A DNA stretch of 64,000 nt. It comes from Luzula sylvatica (taxonomy: Eukaryota > Streptophyta > Magnoliopsida > Poales > Juncaceae). The notes below the pieces were generated by a model that worked only from the letters and a program-made list of their open reading frames with translations, did no database searches and had not been told where the DNA came from. The stretch lies in contig OX326959.1 of the NCBI GenBank assembly GCA_946800325.1, positions 25,303,447 through 25,367,446 of the forward strand. Reading direction: 5' to 3'. A program made the translations under genes and the position numbers. Of the stretch, positions 23,522-36,454 are shown piece after piece. The first letter of the stretch is position 1. Each line of letters opens with the position of its first letter.

Positions 23522-23613
23522 TTATTTTGTCAAGAATAAAATTCATATAAAATAATACACTAAATATTTTTTTATTTTGTCAAGAATAAAATTCATACAA
23601 AATAATACACTAA
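23522..23613. repeat. 48-bp tandem duplication
   Basis: ATTTTGTCAAGAATAAAATT and the following bases occur twice in succession, near 23524 and 23572. It lies in the spacer between the DUF4378 and Obg genes. Confidence 0.85.
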
Positions 23614-23747
23614 TTTATTTATTTTCTGAAACGAAACATAGTTTTAATTTCATATTTTATTGATGATACCAATAAAACTCGAATCATTGATTTTTGATAT
23701 ATTGTGCAAAGCACTCGATCATTAGACTATAGAGTCATTGGTGAAAA
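23614..23747 (-). mobile_element. tRNA-derived SINE, degenerate
   Basis: On the minus strand it has a tRNA-like head with a B-box-like GATTCGAG and an AT-rich tail. AATACACTAA is duplicated on both sides (23604-23613 and 23748-23757). Copy A near 11398 has only one such word and no insert, so this SINE is confirmed by an empty site. Confidence 0.75.
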
Positions 23748-23838
23748 AATACACTAACTATTACCCGAGAAATTGTCCACCTCTAGTGTAAAACAGTAAA
23801 GTTTTTGCTGAAAGTACAAACTTTTTACACTGGGCAAA

Positions 23839-25782
23839 TTAGTAATCGAACAAAATTTCGTCAATCAAATCATCAAGTATCAAATCTTCCAAGTCCAAAC
23901 CCACGCATTCCGATTCGAAATTCAAATTCATCCACGGATCGGGGTTCTTCGCACAATCGTTCGCCACCACATCCTCGAGATAAAGCTCCACATAACAGTT
24001 CAAATGTCTTTTATATCTAATAAAAACTTCCTCTATCATTCTTTCGCCAACTGGCAAGGATTTTGCCGGTAAACCTATATGTGGGACCCAAGTGTCCGAG
24101 ATGATCGAAGACTCGTATATGTCTAGCAAAACTTCGTTTATTAAATCGTACATGAGAAGCTGGTCCGGACCTGACTCTGGGTCGGGCTCGATGATTAACG
24201 GGTCCAAAATGAGTTGTTTTTCATTGAGGGAATTTGTACCCGTTAACCCAGCTCTAGTTAATATATCCTTTACGAATAAGAAGTAGATTTCATCATTTTG
24301 GTCCACTTGTAGATTGGAGTGACCGTTAATATCTAATTGGTATGGACCGAGTCCCGAACCAGTTTCGATAATTGGATCCATTTGCTCATGTTTTATATCC
24401 AGACCTGTAAAATATTGTTCACCATTAGTCTCTTCTTCAATATCCGAATCTATACTTCCATTTGCGTTTGAATGCAAGCTTTCGTCGTCGTTAATGGTGG
24501 TGAATGCTGGCGATAAAGGTGGCAAAAAAGATGTCATTTCAGAAAGCGAATGTATCCTTTTCAAGGACAAAGTAGGTTTCAGTTTCGGTTCGCTTTTCGG
24601 GATCGACTCGATAAGGTTTGTGTATTTGTCCAGAGATTCGGAAAGAGAACTCGATCTTTTCATTTGAGTTCGATCCAATTCTTTAGCAGAATTACATCTT
24701 TGCCACTCAGTCTCTTTCTTCCCGTACGGTACTTTATGAAATAATCCATCTTTGGTAATTCTCATGATCTCTTTTTGATTTATCACCTTCTTTATATTTG
24801 ACTTCAGAGACTTGAAACGACTCGAGGAGGACACGGGCGAACCAGGTTCGTGTCCGGAACGGTCTCCATTGGTTGTTGGACCGGGTCTAGGAAAAGACCT
24901 CGACTTATTTAACCCGATTCCATGATCACCGGAAGAGTTATTCTCGTCATGAGTTTTTTTGTCTATTAGACATTGAGGGTTGCGAATGATTTTCATAAAC
25001 ACGTCCTTATTTTCGTTAAACAATTTGAGAAAATCAACTAGATCTTTCGATTTGTCAGCATGGTCCACGCCATTTGATGGTGACACGTTCCCGCATCCTT
25101 GACATGTTTTCTCAGGGTTATTTTCGGAAGATGTGTTTGCATTTAGCGAACTAAGCTCTCTCGCGAGAGCTTCCTCGTAAGCGGCTACGTTGGCCACGTA
25201 GTTATTCAAATGATGGATGGACACGGTGCGCACGAGCCGGCAAGCCAATGGAGAGAAACACGATATAGTTTTCTTGTGACTCTTGTTCTTGGATTTGAAG
25301 GACTTCGATAGAATTTTTGGCGGACTTGTCGGAGATTTAGTGGGTGATTTCGTTGGAGATTTTGTAGGTGACCTTGCTGGAGAATCCATATTTGTTTTGT
25401 CGAACTAGATAAAATGGCACAAATAAAGAAATGTTACCAATCGCATGAAAATTATTTTGGAACTCAAATTGAAGGTGATTGGACTTACCGATAAGTCAGA
25501 ATCCTTCGTCTTAAAACAAACCTCCTCGCTGGTAAAAGGAATATTTGGTTTGATCTTTGAAATTTTTAGCCCTAAAATCAAATGATCGAACATAAATAGA
25601 CCGCAAAATGGAATAAAAATAGCCAAAATATATGAGAATTAATTACCAGGTTTTTTGTAACCGATCATTTTGGGCAAATGGAAGTGTTGTTGCATATTCA
25701 TAAAGTGGAAAAGGCCATCCATACATCCAGAAGTATGTGCAAACGGTAATTTCTTTCGATGCGATCTTGATCTTTCTCCCAT
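23839..25782 (-). CDS. DUF4378-domain protein, TRM-like, 594 aa
   Basis: Three exons on the minus strand: 25782-25647, 25571-25489 and 25404-23839. The N-terminal exon encodes MGERSRSHRKKLPF and the block GCMDGLFHFMNMQQHFHLPK, as in plant proteins of the TRM/LONGIFOLIA superfamily. A run of SPTK repeats follows exon 3's start, then FLKLFNENKDVFMKIIRNPQ. The last 150 residues form the DUF4378 region (YFLFVKDILTRAGL, later MIEEVFIRYKRHL), ending in an acidic motif with LDLEDLILDDLIDEI. In TRM proteins such a C-terminal motif recruits TON1 to cortical microtubules. Assignment to TRM is by resemblance only. A further in-frame Met lies at 25821. The 3' end is duplicated at 11512-11742. Confidence 0.8.
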
Positions 25783-25929
25783 TTCGATTCTATTTGAACT
25801 CAATTTACCATACAAAATCAAATTCGAAGGTAAAGATACGAAGAAATCAATGCAAATTCAAAAAAAAGATACGAAGAAATCAATGAATTGTTCAGCTAGA
25901 GATGCTAATGGCGAAGCAAAGGAGCTTTG

Positions 25930-26538
25930 TCTCTCTTGGCCGAAGTAGAAGAATAAAAAATTTAGGATTAGGTTTAATTGTTAAGAGTAATAGAGAAATG
26001 AGAATTGGGGAAATTTTTTGGAACAGTGTTAATATCGATCTCCCTTTTGTAACTCCAACAATTTGTGATTTTCTATAACCATATATCATGTATAGTCAAT
26101 TAATTATAAATTATAATCATAATCATAATCAAATTGAAGCAGAAAATCTTTCTGGTAGTTAATTACTGTTATATTTCATTGCTTCAGGGCTTTCCTTTTT
26201 TTGTGCAGTTTTGCAATTATACTGTGCACTGTTAAGTTTTCATTACAGAAAACAGCACATATAATCATTATTTGATTTTTTTTTACAATTTGTTTATTCA
26301 TACTAAATAAATACATTAGCATATTTGTTCAATAACAGAAGGGAAAATATGAACCGTTAATTTATGGCTGTTTGAAATTCTTCTAGATGCAATGCACATA
26401 TACATGATTATAGTTTCGAGAGAGAAAATACATACGTATTATATGAGTAGGAAAATACGTACAATATTATCACAACCATAGACAGGATGTCTACATAAAA
26501 TACATGAATTTTACAAAATAAAAGTCGAACATGATTTT
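25930..26538. other. Intergenic spacer, no gene seen
   Basis: Leader and promoter region of the DUF4378 gene on one side and the 3' flank of the ENTH gene on the other. Nothing else recognisable. Confidence 0.5.
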
Positions 26539-27698
26539 TTAACCTTGGCTTAGTAATAACAAAGATTCATTGCGCTGTTTTTCGAACCCAAATGGATGGT
26601 CGATTTTTTGAAACTCATTGATTTTTTTCTCATCCTTTCGCAGTAAAAACGGTTCCGATTCTTTTATCAAACCAATTGTTTCTTCCTTAATTGGCTCTTC
26701 TTTTTTGCTCCCTTTTCCATCACAGTTCGAATTCAAATTCAAATTCAAATTCTCGCTTTGATCTTTCTCGGACGTATAATCTTCGTAGAGAGAAATGCTC
26801 CTTCCATAGAAATTTGAATTTTTGTCGTTCGAATTTGTAGTATTTGTGAAATTTTGATTTAAACTACCAAATCCTTGGATCCCGCGAGAAACTTTTCGAG
26901 CTCTGTTTCTTTCTTCTCTGAAAAGTGGGCCTTTCTCTAGCAATTGTAAAACCCTGTCTGATTTCTTTTTCACCACAAATCCCCAATTAAACCTGGAGAA
27001 AATCACAAATAATTCCATATAAATTTGTAAATCTATATATGACAACAAAAAACTAATCAAGAATACTAGTTTATATACCCTTTCTCGTCAATGTATTGAA
27101 ATTTCTTCATATCTTCAATAGTCTCTTTGTTAATTTGAAATTCATCGCATATTATCTCAGGTCCATGAGTTAGAAGGTTCTCTAGGAGCACCAAAGAATT
27201 ATAAGGCTCTCTCCATTGTTTCTTCTCAAACTTAGCAAGCCTAATTTCAGCAAAATTTGAAGAGAAAGAGAGAATTAATTCATATACAAATTACCCACAC
27301 TAAAATCAATTTTTCTAAATTTCCAACAAGAATGCACAAATTAGTGAAAAATTACGAACCTTCTGTGCAAAATACCGACAATTCTCAAATAATCATCGAC
27401 TTCAAAAGCTGCGCGCGAAATTAAACCCATCGTCTTTGCATCTGGAGCTGATGAATTCCAATTTGTCGCTTCCTCTGTTAATCTAAGTAACAAAACCCCC
27501 CAAAATATAGAAACCCATTTAAATGAAAAGATTGAAACTTTACAAGAAAAAATCAAAACCCAAAATGAGAATTAGAAAGTGGGCTTACAGTTGAATTGGG
27601 GTTACATCGGTTAAAGCTAAACGGGCGGTTCGGATCTTATCTCTGAAGAAGAAAGAAGCTTGTTTCTTTATCTCACTCAAATCCATGGTCATAGACAT
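26539..27698 (-). CDS. ENTH-domain epsin-like protein, 282 aa
   Basis: Four exons on the minus strand: 27698-27589, 27482-27360, 27240-27079 and 26992-26539. Residues from about 8 to 140 form an ENTH domain: FFFRDKIRTARLALTDVTP, then LLTEEATNWNSSAPDAKTMG, then FEVDDYLRIVGILHRRLAKF, then KKQWREPYNSLVLLENLLTH. ENTH domains bind phosphoinositides and act in clathrin-coated vesicle traffic. The C-terminal 120 residues are low-complexity (Asn, Lys, Glu rich) and lack visible clathrin boxes or DPF repeats, so this is a short epsin-like member rather than a full epsin. The start at MSMTMDLSE is chosen as the first Met; the third Met is possible. Confidence 0.85.
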
Positions 27699-27899
27699 GG
27701 TTTGTGAACTTCAAATCTTTTGTGGAGAAGAAGAAATGGAGTAATTTGTTGTTGTTTTATCTTTGATTAGAGATTAGAGATTAGAAATCAGGAGGAGTGG
27801 GTGGACTAGAAGCTATGGTGGATTTGGTGATGGCTGTGTAAGGCTTGACTATGGATGCAAAAAGCCATAAATTCACATGTCACATTTTTGAATTTTGAA

Positions 27900-29230
27900 T
27901 TTTCAATTTGGAGTATTTGACCGTTAGCCGTTTGCTCCCTCGAAGGGCCGTCTCCATTTTGAACAAGTGTGGTGTTTACATGGAGTTGTCCATTGACACT
28001 AATGTGTGCTTTTGGTGTTCAAAATTGTATTTTACTTGAACACACAATTATTTCAGAAAAGAAGAAGAAGTTTAATTGTATTTATTTGGTTGAGTAATTT
28101 TTTTCTATTTTATTTTGAAAACAAACATTATTTTTTAAATAAGAATTAAATCTTAAAGTACGTCACAAATTTATCAATAACTAATTTTGTGAAAGTCCTA
28201 AGTACTGGATTTGAAATGCGTAATATCTTAGAATCTCACTATACCTTAAACTTTAAATCATATATAATCGGTATTTATGAAAAATGAAATAAAATTACTA
28301 TCAACTAAGTCGAGTATTTTTTTTTTTGCAATAACACATCCCGGTTGAATTTTCATTTATGATAACCGACTTAGATTTAACAACGTAAATGAAATGAATT
28401 TTCTTATAAACATCAATATAAAATATTTTTTTTAAATTAAATGAGTCTTCGAAACATTATAAATACGTGGGGTTTATTTATAAATTATTTTAGCGTAGGA
28501 TCTGGGATCTCTCTCCTTGTCAAGTAACAAAATTTCGTAGGAGTTTCAAGTTTAAATATAAGTATTATGTATTTCGTGCTTTTACTCATTTATATTAATG
28601 AGAAGAAAATTGATGGATTCAACACATCCTCATTTTAATGTCTGTCGTTTATCCTTGTTAATTGTATTTACTTGGTTCAAGTCCTTCTCTCTCAGTTTAA
28701 TTTTGAAATGGAGATTACGAAACAAATAAAAGATAGGTGGATTAGTTGGTCATGATATCAATATCATCAATTCAATTTTGTGTTATTTGATTTTATTAAT
28801 TAGTTATTGACCAAGTGTTAATTAGTTTACATCCTCTAGTTTTATTGACCAAGTACCTTTTGTACACTATTGGTCTTTTTGTTTTATGTACCAGTTGCAT
28901 TCGTACCGACATCTAGTATATTAAGGATCATAAATTTTTTTATAAAAAAATTCTAATTATTTTTCTAAGTCGAATATGCAAAGTTAGTGGAAGAACACAA
29001 GTATTTTATTTGGTTTTAACTCCCAGCATAAATTTAGAAAATCAAAATGAAAAAGGAAAAAACAAGATTTACGCACATATTCATGGGACAAGTTTGTTGT
29101 CAAATAATTATTTATGAAATATAATGGATTAGAGGATATTTTCACAAAACTAAACTTCTTTTCTGAATATTTAAAAAAGGCAAAAGATCCCTATCTCACA
29201 TCAACAACATTTACAAGGTACGAGGCAGTA
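27900..29230. other. Gene-free DNA, partly duplicated downstream
   Basis: AT-rich. The stretch 28340-28690 is collinear with 30700-32600 (shared words such as ATTTAACAACRTAAATGAAAT and GAGAAGAAAATT), where a 1.4-kb AT-rich element has been inserted. No gene seen. Confidence 0.55.
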
Positions 29231-29239
29231 TTAAATATA

Positions 29240-29501
29240 GGGAAGTTCTATCATACACCCTTTTACAAGAATATTTTGGGTATTTTAGCAATTAATTATA
29301 TTTGTAAAAAGGGTGTATGATAAAAATTATTTTTTATGGAAATTTTGGTTTGAATGAACAACAAAAAATTCCAATTTAGTTAAACATTAATTGATAAATA
29401 TATTTGATATCTTAACTTAAATATTCATAAATGGATAATTACTCCAAATACCTTTGAAAATGAGTGTATGATAAGAAAAGTGGTGTATGATAGAAGCCCC
29501 C
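29240..29501. mobile_element. MULE-like MITE, 262 bp
   Basis: Ends GGGAAGTTCTATCATACACC and GGTGTATGATAGAAGCCCCC are inverted repeats. The 9-bp TTAAATATA is perfectly duplicated (29231-29239 and 29502-29510). Same family as 13301-14481, without its inner insertion. Confidence 0.9.
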
Positions 29502-29959
29502 TTAAATATATATCAAAGAAGTCCCTATATTTTGTGAAATTTTCTATTGATGTGTTTAACTAATCAGATGAAATTTTCATTAATATTATCAAAGCAGAAA
29601 GTGTCATGAAGTACAATTTGGTCGTCCAGAATCGAGCACATTTCAACTCACTTCTGAATTCTGATTGACAAGAACGAGATCGTTGAGCCCGTTTCACCAC
29701 CGTTTCCTTAACAGCCCTCAAGTTGCCTCGATTCTGTAAAATCAATCTCTAAGATAGAGAATTCACACTGGTACCTATTAAATCCCTTTGCCTCAGACCC
29801 CTAATCGCCGAGAAGCGGCGACTTAGTGAGCGAAAAGGAAGAGAGGATGACTTATTCATGGCACAATGATCACCAGAATGTTTGTAGTCAAATGATTATT
29901 TAAGAAATATAATGGATTAGTGGACTATTCTTTATTTCATGTATTGCCGAATGAATCTT

Positions 29960-30670
29960 TTATGTATTTTGAATTTTCTCCAATATCTTATAAATTTATT
30001 TATGTTGCCGAGAAATGCAAATTTGGAAATTAATTAATAAGAAAAATGGATCCCCACCCCCACACACAATATAAAGGCGTTTCAAATCCCCTCACGTCAT
30101 TTATGTTGATAAGATGCATGTAGAAGTTGTGTCCTATCTACAACTTTTTTTGCAAAACAATGTAAGGTGTGCAAAACAATTAAATATAATATATTGTTAA
30201 TGAATGTATATCCTAATTCGTTGAGCGCGAAATATAAAAAAAAAATATTATGATAAATTGTGGATTTAATACCCATGGGATGGAGGACAGATGAATTTTT
30301 TTGTTTTATTATCAAAACAAAAAATAATTAAATATATTAGTTGACAAAAAATAATTTCAATACAATATAACATGAGTACGAATTAAATATATCCATGTTA
30401 ACTCAAATATCTAAATGAATAAACAGAGAAATCTCGTCGGGGCAATTTCGTAATATTCATCTCGTCGGGGCCCTCCAACAGCCCGGCAAAGCTAATCCTT
30501 AGCGGGTCGAGCTACTGGAAGCCTCAATTCCAATCCACCAGCCAAAAGGAGCATCATTTTATTTTTCAACTGGATCCGGATCAAGAAACCAAGAACCCGG
30601 CCGAGCCGATTGCATTGGACTCGGCATGAAACAAACCCTAGTATCGCTTCCCTAATCTCGTTCGAATTAT
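29960..30670. repeat. Dispersed duplication D, copy 1
   Basis: Collinear with 39760-40260. Shared words include GATGCATGTAGAAGTTGTGT, GGGGCAATTTCGTAAT and GAAGCCTCAATTC. On the minus strand copy 2 has an 87-residue frame (40317-40054) ending TKLPL; in copy 1 the corresponding frame is shifted. Probably a gene or transposon fragment, not recognised. Confidence 0.7.
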
Positions 30671-30754
30671 TCACTGTGAGATATTATTAGCATTTACTTT
30701 ATGACACGGTAACCAACTTAATTTAACAACATAAATGAAATAAATTTTCTACTG

Positions 30755-31359
30755 TAATTATATTAAAATCTTAAGATTCCAATAATGCAAATTTTTTATT
30801 TGGCATATAGAATTAGGGAAAAAAATTAGATGATGGAGCATTTCATTATTCCATTTTTCTTGCAAATTGTAATTCAAATAAAAGTTGGATATTCAAAGTG
30901 GAGAATCTTCATCTAATTATTAAATTAATTTAAATAATATTATGATAAGATTATAAGTATTAATCAATATAACTGATATTATATTATATAAAGATATGAA
31001 TAAATAATTATTTTAATTATAATGTAATTAATAATTAATCAATATAATTAATATTATAATAATATAATATATACTAAAAGATAAACATAAAATTATAATA
31101 ATATAGAAGTACATTAAACATTTTTTAATTATTATTATGTAATTTCCAATATTATAGTAATTATATTAAAATAATAAAATAATAATGTATTAATAAATAA
31201 AATATAATGTTATAATAATAAAAAAGTACATTTAATTTATTATTATTATTATATAATTACTAATATTATAGTAATTATATTAAAATGTAATTATTTTAAT
31301 TATAATATATATTAATAAATAAAATATAATATTATAATAATATAAAAGTATATTTAATG

Positions 31360-31440
<81 letters not shown>

Positions 31441-32175
31441 AGTAATTATATTAAAATAATATACTAATTATTTTAATCATAATACATATTAATAGATAAA
31501 ATATAATGAAATAATGAAATAAAAGTACATTTAATATTTAATAATATTATTATTATTCAATGCTAATATTATAGTAATTATATTAAATTAATAAAATAAT
31601 TATATTAATTACAATATATATTACTAGATAAATTATAATATTATAATAATATAGAAGTACATTTAATATTTTCAAATTATTATTAATTTATAATATTATT
31701 GTAATTATATTAAAATAATAATTTTAATAATAATATATATTAATAGATAAAATATAATATTATAATAATATAAAAGTACAGTTAATATTTTATATTATTT
31801 ATTTATAATTACTAATATTATAGTAATTATTTTAAAAAATAGAACAATAAACTAAATTCCAGAATTTATATTATTACTGATAAAATATAACAATATTTTA
31901 TATAATAATATTGTTATAATTATATATTGAAATAATGTTATAGTACAATAATATTATTATTCTTTATCAGTTTTAATGAAATATTATTTTTACATTTTCA
32001 ATAACAAAATTCCAGATTTTTTTAAACAACTAAACAAAAAATTATATTTTCCAACATCTTATAATTTGGACATCCAAAAAAACTGTGAAATTACTAATTG
32101 CAGAAGTTTTTACTCCTCCCCCTTATAATCCAATTCCACTCTACTAATTCCACTTGCCAAACAGACCCTAACATC
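30755..32175. mobile_element. AT-rich element with internal tandem repeats
   Basis: It interrupts DNA that is continuous at 28380-28420. The right end reads GCCAAACAGACCCTAA, typical of PIF/Harbinger-type MITEs with TAA/TTA target sites; the left end is degenerate. The interior (30950-31860) is a tandem array of AATATTATAGTAATTATATT-type units, about 110-200 bp each, with almost no G or C. Confidence 0.55.
31364..31434. repeat. ATT microsatellite
   Basis: About 23 TTA units inside one unit of the AT-rich array. Confidence 0.95.
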
Positions 32176-33448
32176 AACATAATAAAAAAAAAATTGGTTT
32201 TCAACTTAATGAGTCTTCCAAACATTACGAAAGCATGATATTTATCTATAAATTATTTTACCCTCTCAGTCAAGTAAGAAAAGTTTGAATATAAATATAC
32301 TATTTCGTATATTTCGTTCATTTACCTTGAGAAGAAGAAAATTAATGGACTCAACACACCGTCACTTTCATTTCGAATTCGATCATTTGTCTTTTACTGA
32401 TACATTATTTTTTCATTAAATAGAAAAGATATTTTATCCATCGTCTTTTATTATTATTTAGTGTCAATGAAAATTGCATGATCTATAATCTATATTTTAT
32501 TGTATTATAAATTATAAATTCAGTTACTTGAAATAAGAACTCATTGTTTTTTTTTATTGATACATTGTTAATTATGCTTACTTGGTTCAGGTTTATTTAA
32601 CTTTTATTATTATTTAACTTTTGCTGATACATTCAGTCACTTTTATTATTATTTAACTTTTAGTTTCTGTATTTTATAAAGATAAATGTTATTAGTCCTT
32701 AATTCAACATGAAGAAAATTCATGAAATATTATTTTCTTTTCTTTTTTTTTCTTTTTTTTTTTTTGACGATTTTGTCATTTCAGTTGAAAAGAAATACAA
32801 TTATATTTTATAAAACTCTTTCATTTATTATTTTAATATACGGCATTCAAATGCATTACACAAAGGATTAATTGTGATATATATATATATATATATTTTT
32901 ACGGGTTTTAAATCCGGTGATTTCTACCACACACAAGTGTCAAACCGATTGCATGAGCGACCGCTTGTATTTCTTTTTAATGGCACTCAACAAGCGATAA
33001 TATGTTATTGAAATTTTATATAGCAATAGTATTTGAAATTGATGTCCATGAATGCAGTTCTTCAATCCTAATTGGCTGGAGAATTGTGGAGGGTAGGAAC
33101 CGTTCCGGTGCAGTTTGAAAAAATTTCATTATTATTTTTTTCTTATAAAAACTTGAAGCCGTGTGCACTAATTCTTCTAGAGACCATTTGGTTCGGATTT
33201 TGAAATATGTTTTGAAATTTTCGATGTCAAGAAATTACATTCCATGTAATAATATTCAAGACATTTACGATATTCATGTTTAGTGGATACATTTATTTCT
33301 TACAAATTTACTAAATATGTGAAGGAAATGACTTTTGTAGAATAATTTACCGTTTAATATTTGAAAAGAAACAGAATGTCCAAAATAATAGAGAAAAATC
33401 ATAATTTTAATGGTAATTTTATTTTCTTGAAATATGTCATCAAACATT

Positions 33449-34570
33449 TTTTTTTTTTTTTTTTTGATTAAATCCAAAGGAGGTTTTTTCACCCTCCACC
33501 TGGATAAATTTTTTAATTAATGCAGAAAGCAAATTAAAAGAGTCCTTTTTTAGAATTATATTTACAAGTAAATTATATAAAAGACCTATAAAAGAAATTT
33601 TTTTTTTCCATCCAAAAATAAAATAAATGGGCTTTAAGCGGCCCATTATTTTCATTCCATCCTGTACTTTCCCTTCTCTAGGGAGCTCCACCGCCTCAAA
33701 GTACTCTTCTGTACTTATCTTCTTTCGTCTACACAACCTCCACCGCCTCCTTTTGTCGTTCGATTTCACTTCACCATTACTCTCCTTCTGCCCGATTGAG
33801 CGCTTTCACCACTCTTCTCCAGTCCGTAATCACTTCCCCTACGAGCTGCGCTCCTTCTTTGACCTGATCTGTGAAAGCCCTTCTACATCTCTCCCTCCAC
33901 ATGACGTAGAAGAAGATCGAGTGGAATTGCGTCTCATTTTTGTTTGCTTTTGGATCAGACAACCTAAGCATCATGTCTCCATTTCTGACTGCCAGCTCTT
34001 GGAAATGTGGCGCCTCTTTCGCCACTTCTTCCCAATGCAACTGCACAAAATCACAGTCTTCACAGAGATGTTTCACTGACTCAGATCCTTTCTTACACAG
34101 GTAACACCGATTCACCAACATCATCCCTTTTTTATTCAAATTATCAATTGTACTTATTTTTCCTTGCATCAAAATCCAATAGAACACCTTAACTTTTTGT
34201 GGTATTTTTATCTCCCATATTCCACCAAGGATTGAATGTGAAAAAACCCCATTAATCAGCATTTCATAAGCATTTTTTACTGAGTAGACCTTTTTTTCGT
34301 TCCAGTTCCATCGAATTGCATCTCTTTTGTCGCTTAAGCAAATTGCATCGAATAGAATTTTAATTTCCCGCAACTCTTCTTTAGCTTTATCTGTCAATTC
34401 TTCCAGAAATGCATCTTTTAGATCCATAAGAGATTTATATTTTTTAATGGTTCCATGTTGTCTCAGTGCATGGCTGAAAATAGCTGGGTATTTTTCAAAT
34501 AATAGTCCTCCTCCCCAATTGTTGTACCAAAAACTTATATTTTTCCCATTTCCAATATCAAATGTCATAC
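33449..34570 (-). mobile_element. 5'-truncated LINE retrotransposon insertion
   Basis: On the minus strand the element ends in a poly(A) tract (T-run at 33447-33465 on plus). The 14-bp TGTCATCAAACATT is duplicated at 33435-33448 and 34571-34584, the mark of target-primed reverse transcription. Only the 3' end of ORF2 is present. Confidence 0.88.
33777..34570 (-). pseudogene. LINE ORF2 C-terminal fragment (zf-RVT domain)
   Basis: An open frame of about 265 residues encodes the part after the reverse transcriptase: IGNGKNISFWYNNWGG, then VYSVKNAYEMLI, then IWEIKIPQKVKVFYWILMQG and the zinc-binding block NRCYLCKKGSESVKHLCEDC. This is the zf-RVT region of plant L1-type elements. The frame continues to a Met at 34622 only by reading through the target duplication into host DNA. 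No endonuclease or catalytic RT motif remains, so it cannot move by itself. Confidence 0.88.
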
Positions 34571-35585
34571 TGTCATCAAACATTGTATATGACGTTACTT
34601 TATTATTTATTGTCCAAACCAAACATATGAATGAAATAAACTATGATAGATGATAGATGTCAAGAAATACTTATTTCAAAACACGAACCAAACATTCCTA
34701 ATTTACTATCGATATTTAGAAGAATACGAAATATATATATAAAAGAGATTCTTTATATTGATTTTTCCTCCTAGAGGAAGAGAAGAAAATATGTTGGCCA
34801 TATTTCTGATTATGAACTTGAAAATGTGTATAAAATAGAGTCGAAGGAGAGAGAACCGATAACACACTGCATTTTTTGGTTTTAATTGGAAAACTAAATG
34901 ACAACCAATTGGCTTGTCCGAAATGGCATTTGATAGTTAGTTAATAGAATATTTCATAACAGATTTATTTTTCTTTTTCACTAATTGAAAAATTATTTTT
35001 GTTCCTCATCTATTATTTAGCAGAAAAAAGACTACAGCTACAGAAGTAAAATACAGAATTAACCCCGATCAAGAAAATTGAATATGATTTGCACATGGGT
35101 CCCATGTGGGTCCTAGTATATTGGTACCATAAATAATATTTCGGGATTGATTCTTTGGTTTAATTCGGTGTGTGTATCATTTTTGTATTTAGCATTAAAG
35201 AAAATTTTAAACTCGTGATTTATGATATATCGTGTTATGAACTCAATCACTTGCGGAATTATGGGGCAAAAACGCACCAATTCAATCTTAATTCTCATAA
35301 GTTTATTTATTTATTTATGTTACTCATATTAGGATGATTATGGGGTAAGCTTTTTTTTCACTTCTTATACAAACTGAGGAGGATATTTTGGGTATTTTTA
35401 AATCATCTATTTTAATTAATAATCAATCAATGTTGGAACAAGAAACTAATTTTTAAATCAAGGTTTTGGAATAGAATTTTTCAAAAAAAAAAAAAAAAAA
35501 AAAATTATGTAACAATCTAGAATAATCCTTTTGGGATGAAAGCTTGTAAAATATTTTTGAATTATATAAAAAAAAGGACCCGAAA

Positions 35586-35602
35586 GAGCACGTTTCGTGC
35601 TC
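35586..35602. other. Short perfect hairpin GAGCACG-TTT-CGTGCTC
   Basis: A 7-bp stem with a 3-base loop in an otherwise A-rich stretch. It is not next to a gene. Function unknown; possibly part of a transposon end. Confidence 0.5.
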
Positions 35603-36454
35603 CAGGATCTTTTCAAAAAAAAAGAAACTAATTTTATTGGCAAAATAAAAATAAAAAACATAAAATAAAAAAAATCGAATTCATCATAAATACCCAAAAT
35701 GTTCTTTTAAAAAGGTCTTTATCATAAAATCACTCATGATATTATATTTAATGGTGAATTTTAAAGTTCATGACAAAGAGATTTTGGGCACATTTAACGT
35801 GACTAAATTGGGAATTTAAACACCATATATTAATTAATATTAGTTAGTATATGATTTGTTACATATTTATATAATCAATGAAATATAAAACTATTTAATT
35901 TTGTATTAATTTCAAGTGTAAAAATGGGAATTGAGCAAAATGAAGGGCAACGCTAGATTCTTCCCCTTTTTCTCTTCAAAATGACATACCAGACCATAAT
36001 TTTTGGAGAAAGGATACGAGAGAAAGTGGATCCCACATGAAGTCCAATTTTTATACAACGAATCTGGTGAAACCAAGAGAATTTTTGGAATCCTCTCATC
36101 CTCCTGATTAAAATGGTATATAATAATTAATTATTCGGATAAATGATGAGAGAGAAAGTGGGTCCCACAAAGTGACTCACTACACGGAAAGTTACACCAG
36201 ATCCACCACATCAAATCATGGACATGACCCATTACCCATTTCAGTACATTACTGTGCCACAGATCTTCGGTCGCACATAATTCTTGCAGCCCCCACTAAC
36301 AAGCTTAATTACTCTCTAAAGGGATCTTTGAGGTTACACATAAATATCCACACAGAATTAAACTCTGACCCATTAATTCATTACTGTGCTCAAGATTCAC
36401 TGTGTCAAGCAAAGTCATGACATCATTAAATGACCCACTCCCCTCTCTCTAAAC

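Larger units (their letters stand above)
18111..24107. repeat. Segmental duplication, copy B
   Basis: Partner of 9790-11742 in the same orientation. It holds the dead cysteine-rich gene, tRNA-Lys, the complete Obg gene and the 3' end of the DUF4378 gene, plus a Helitron and a SINE that copy A lacks. Without those insertions the unit is about 3.9 kb. Confidence 0.9.
33177..34705. mobile_element. MITE hosting a LINE fragment
   Basis: The left end CCATTTGGTTCGGATTTTG and the right end CAAAACACGAACCAAACATT are imperfect inverted repeats, with further mirrored words inside (GATGTCAAGAAAT on both sides). Its middle is occupied by the LINE at 33449-34570. Exact borders and target duplication are unclear. 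Confidence 0.5.

Noticed and set aside
33627..34079. A 150-codon plus-strand frame
   Set aside because: It is antisense to the LINE zf-RVT fragment, which explains the openness.
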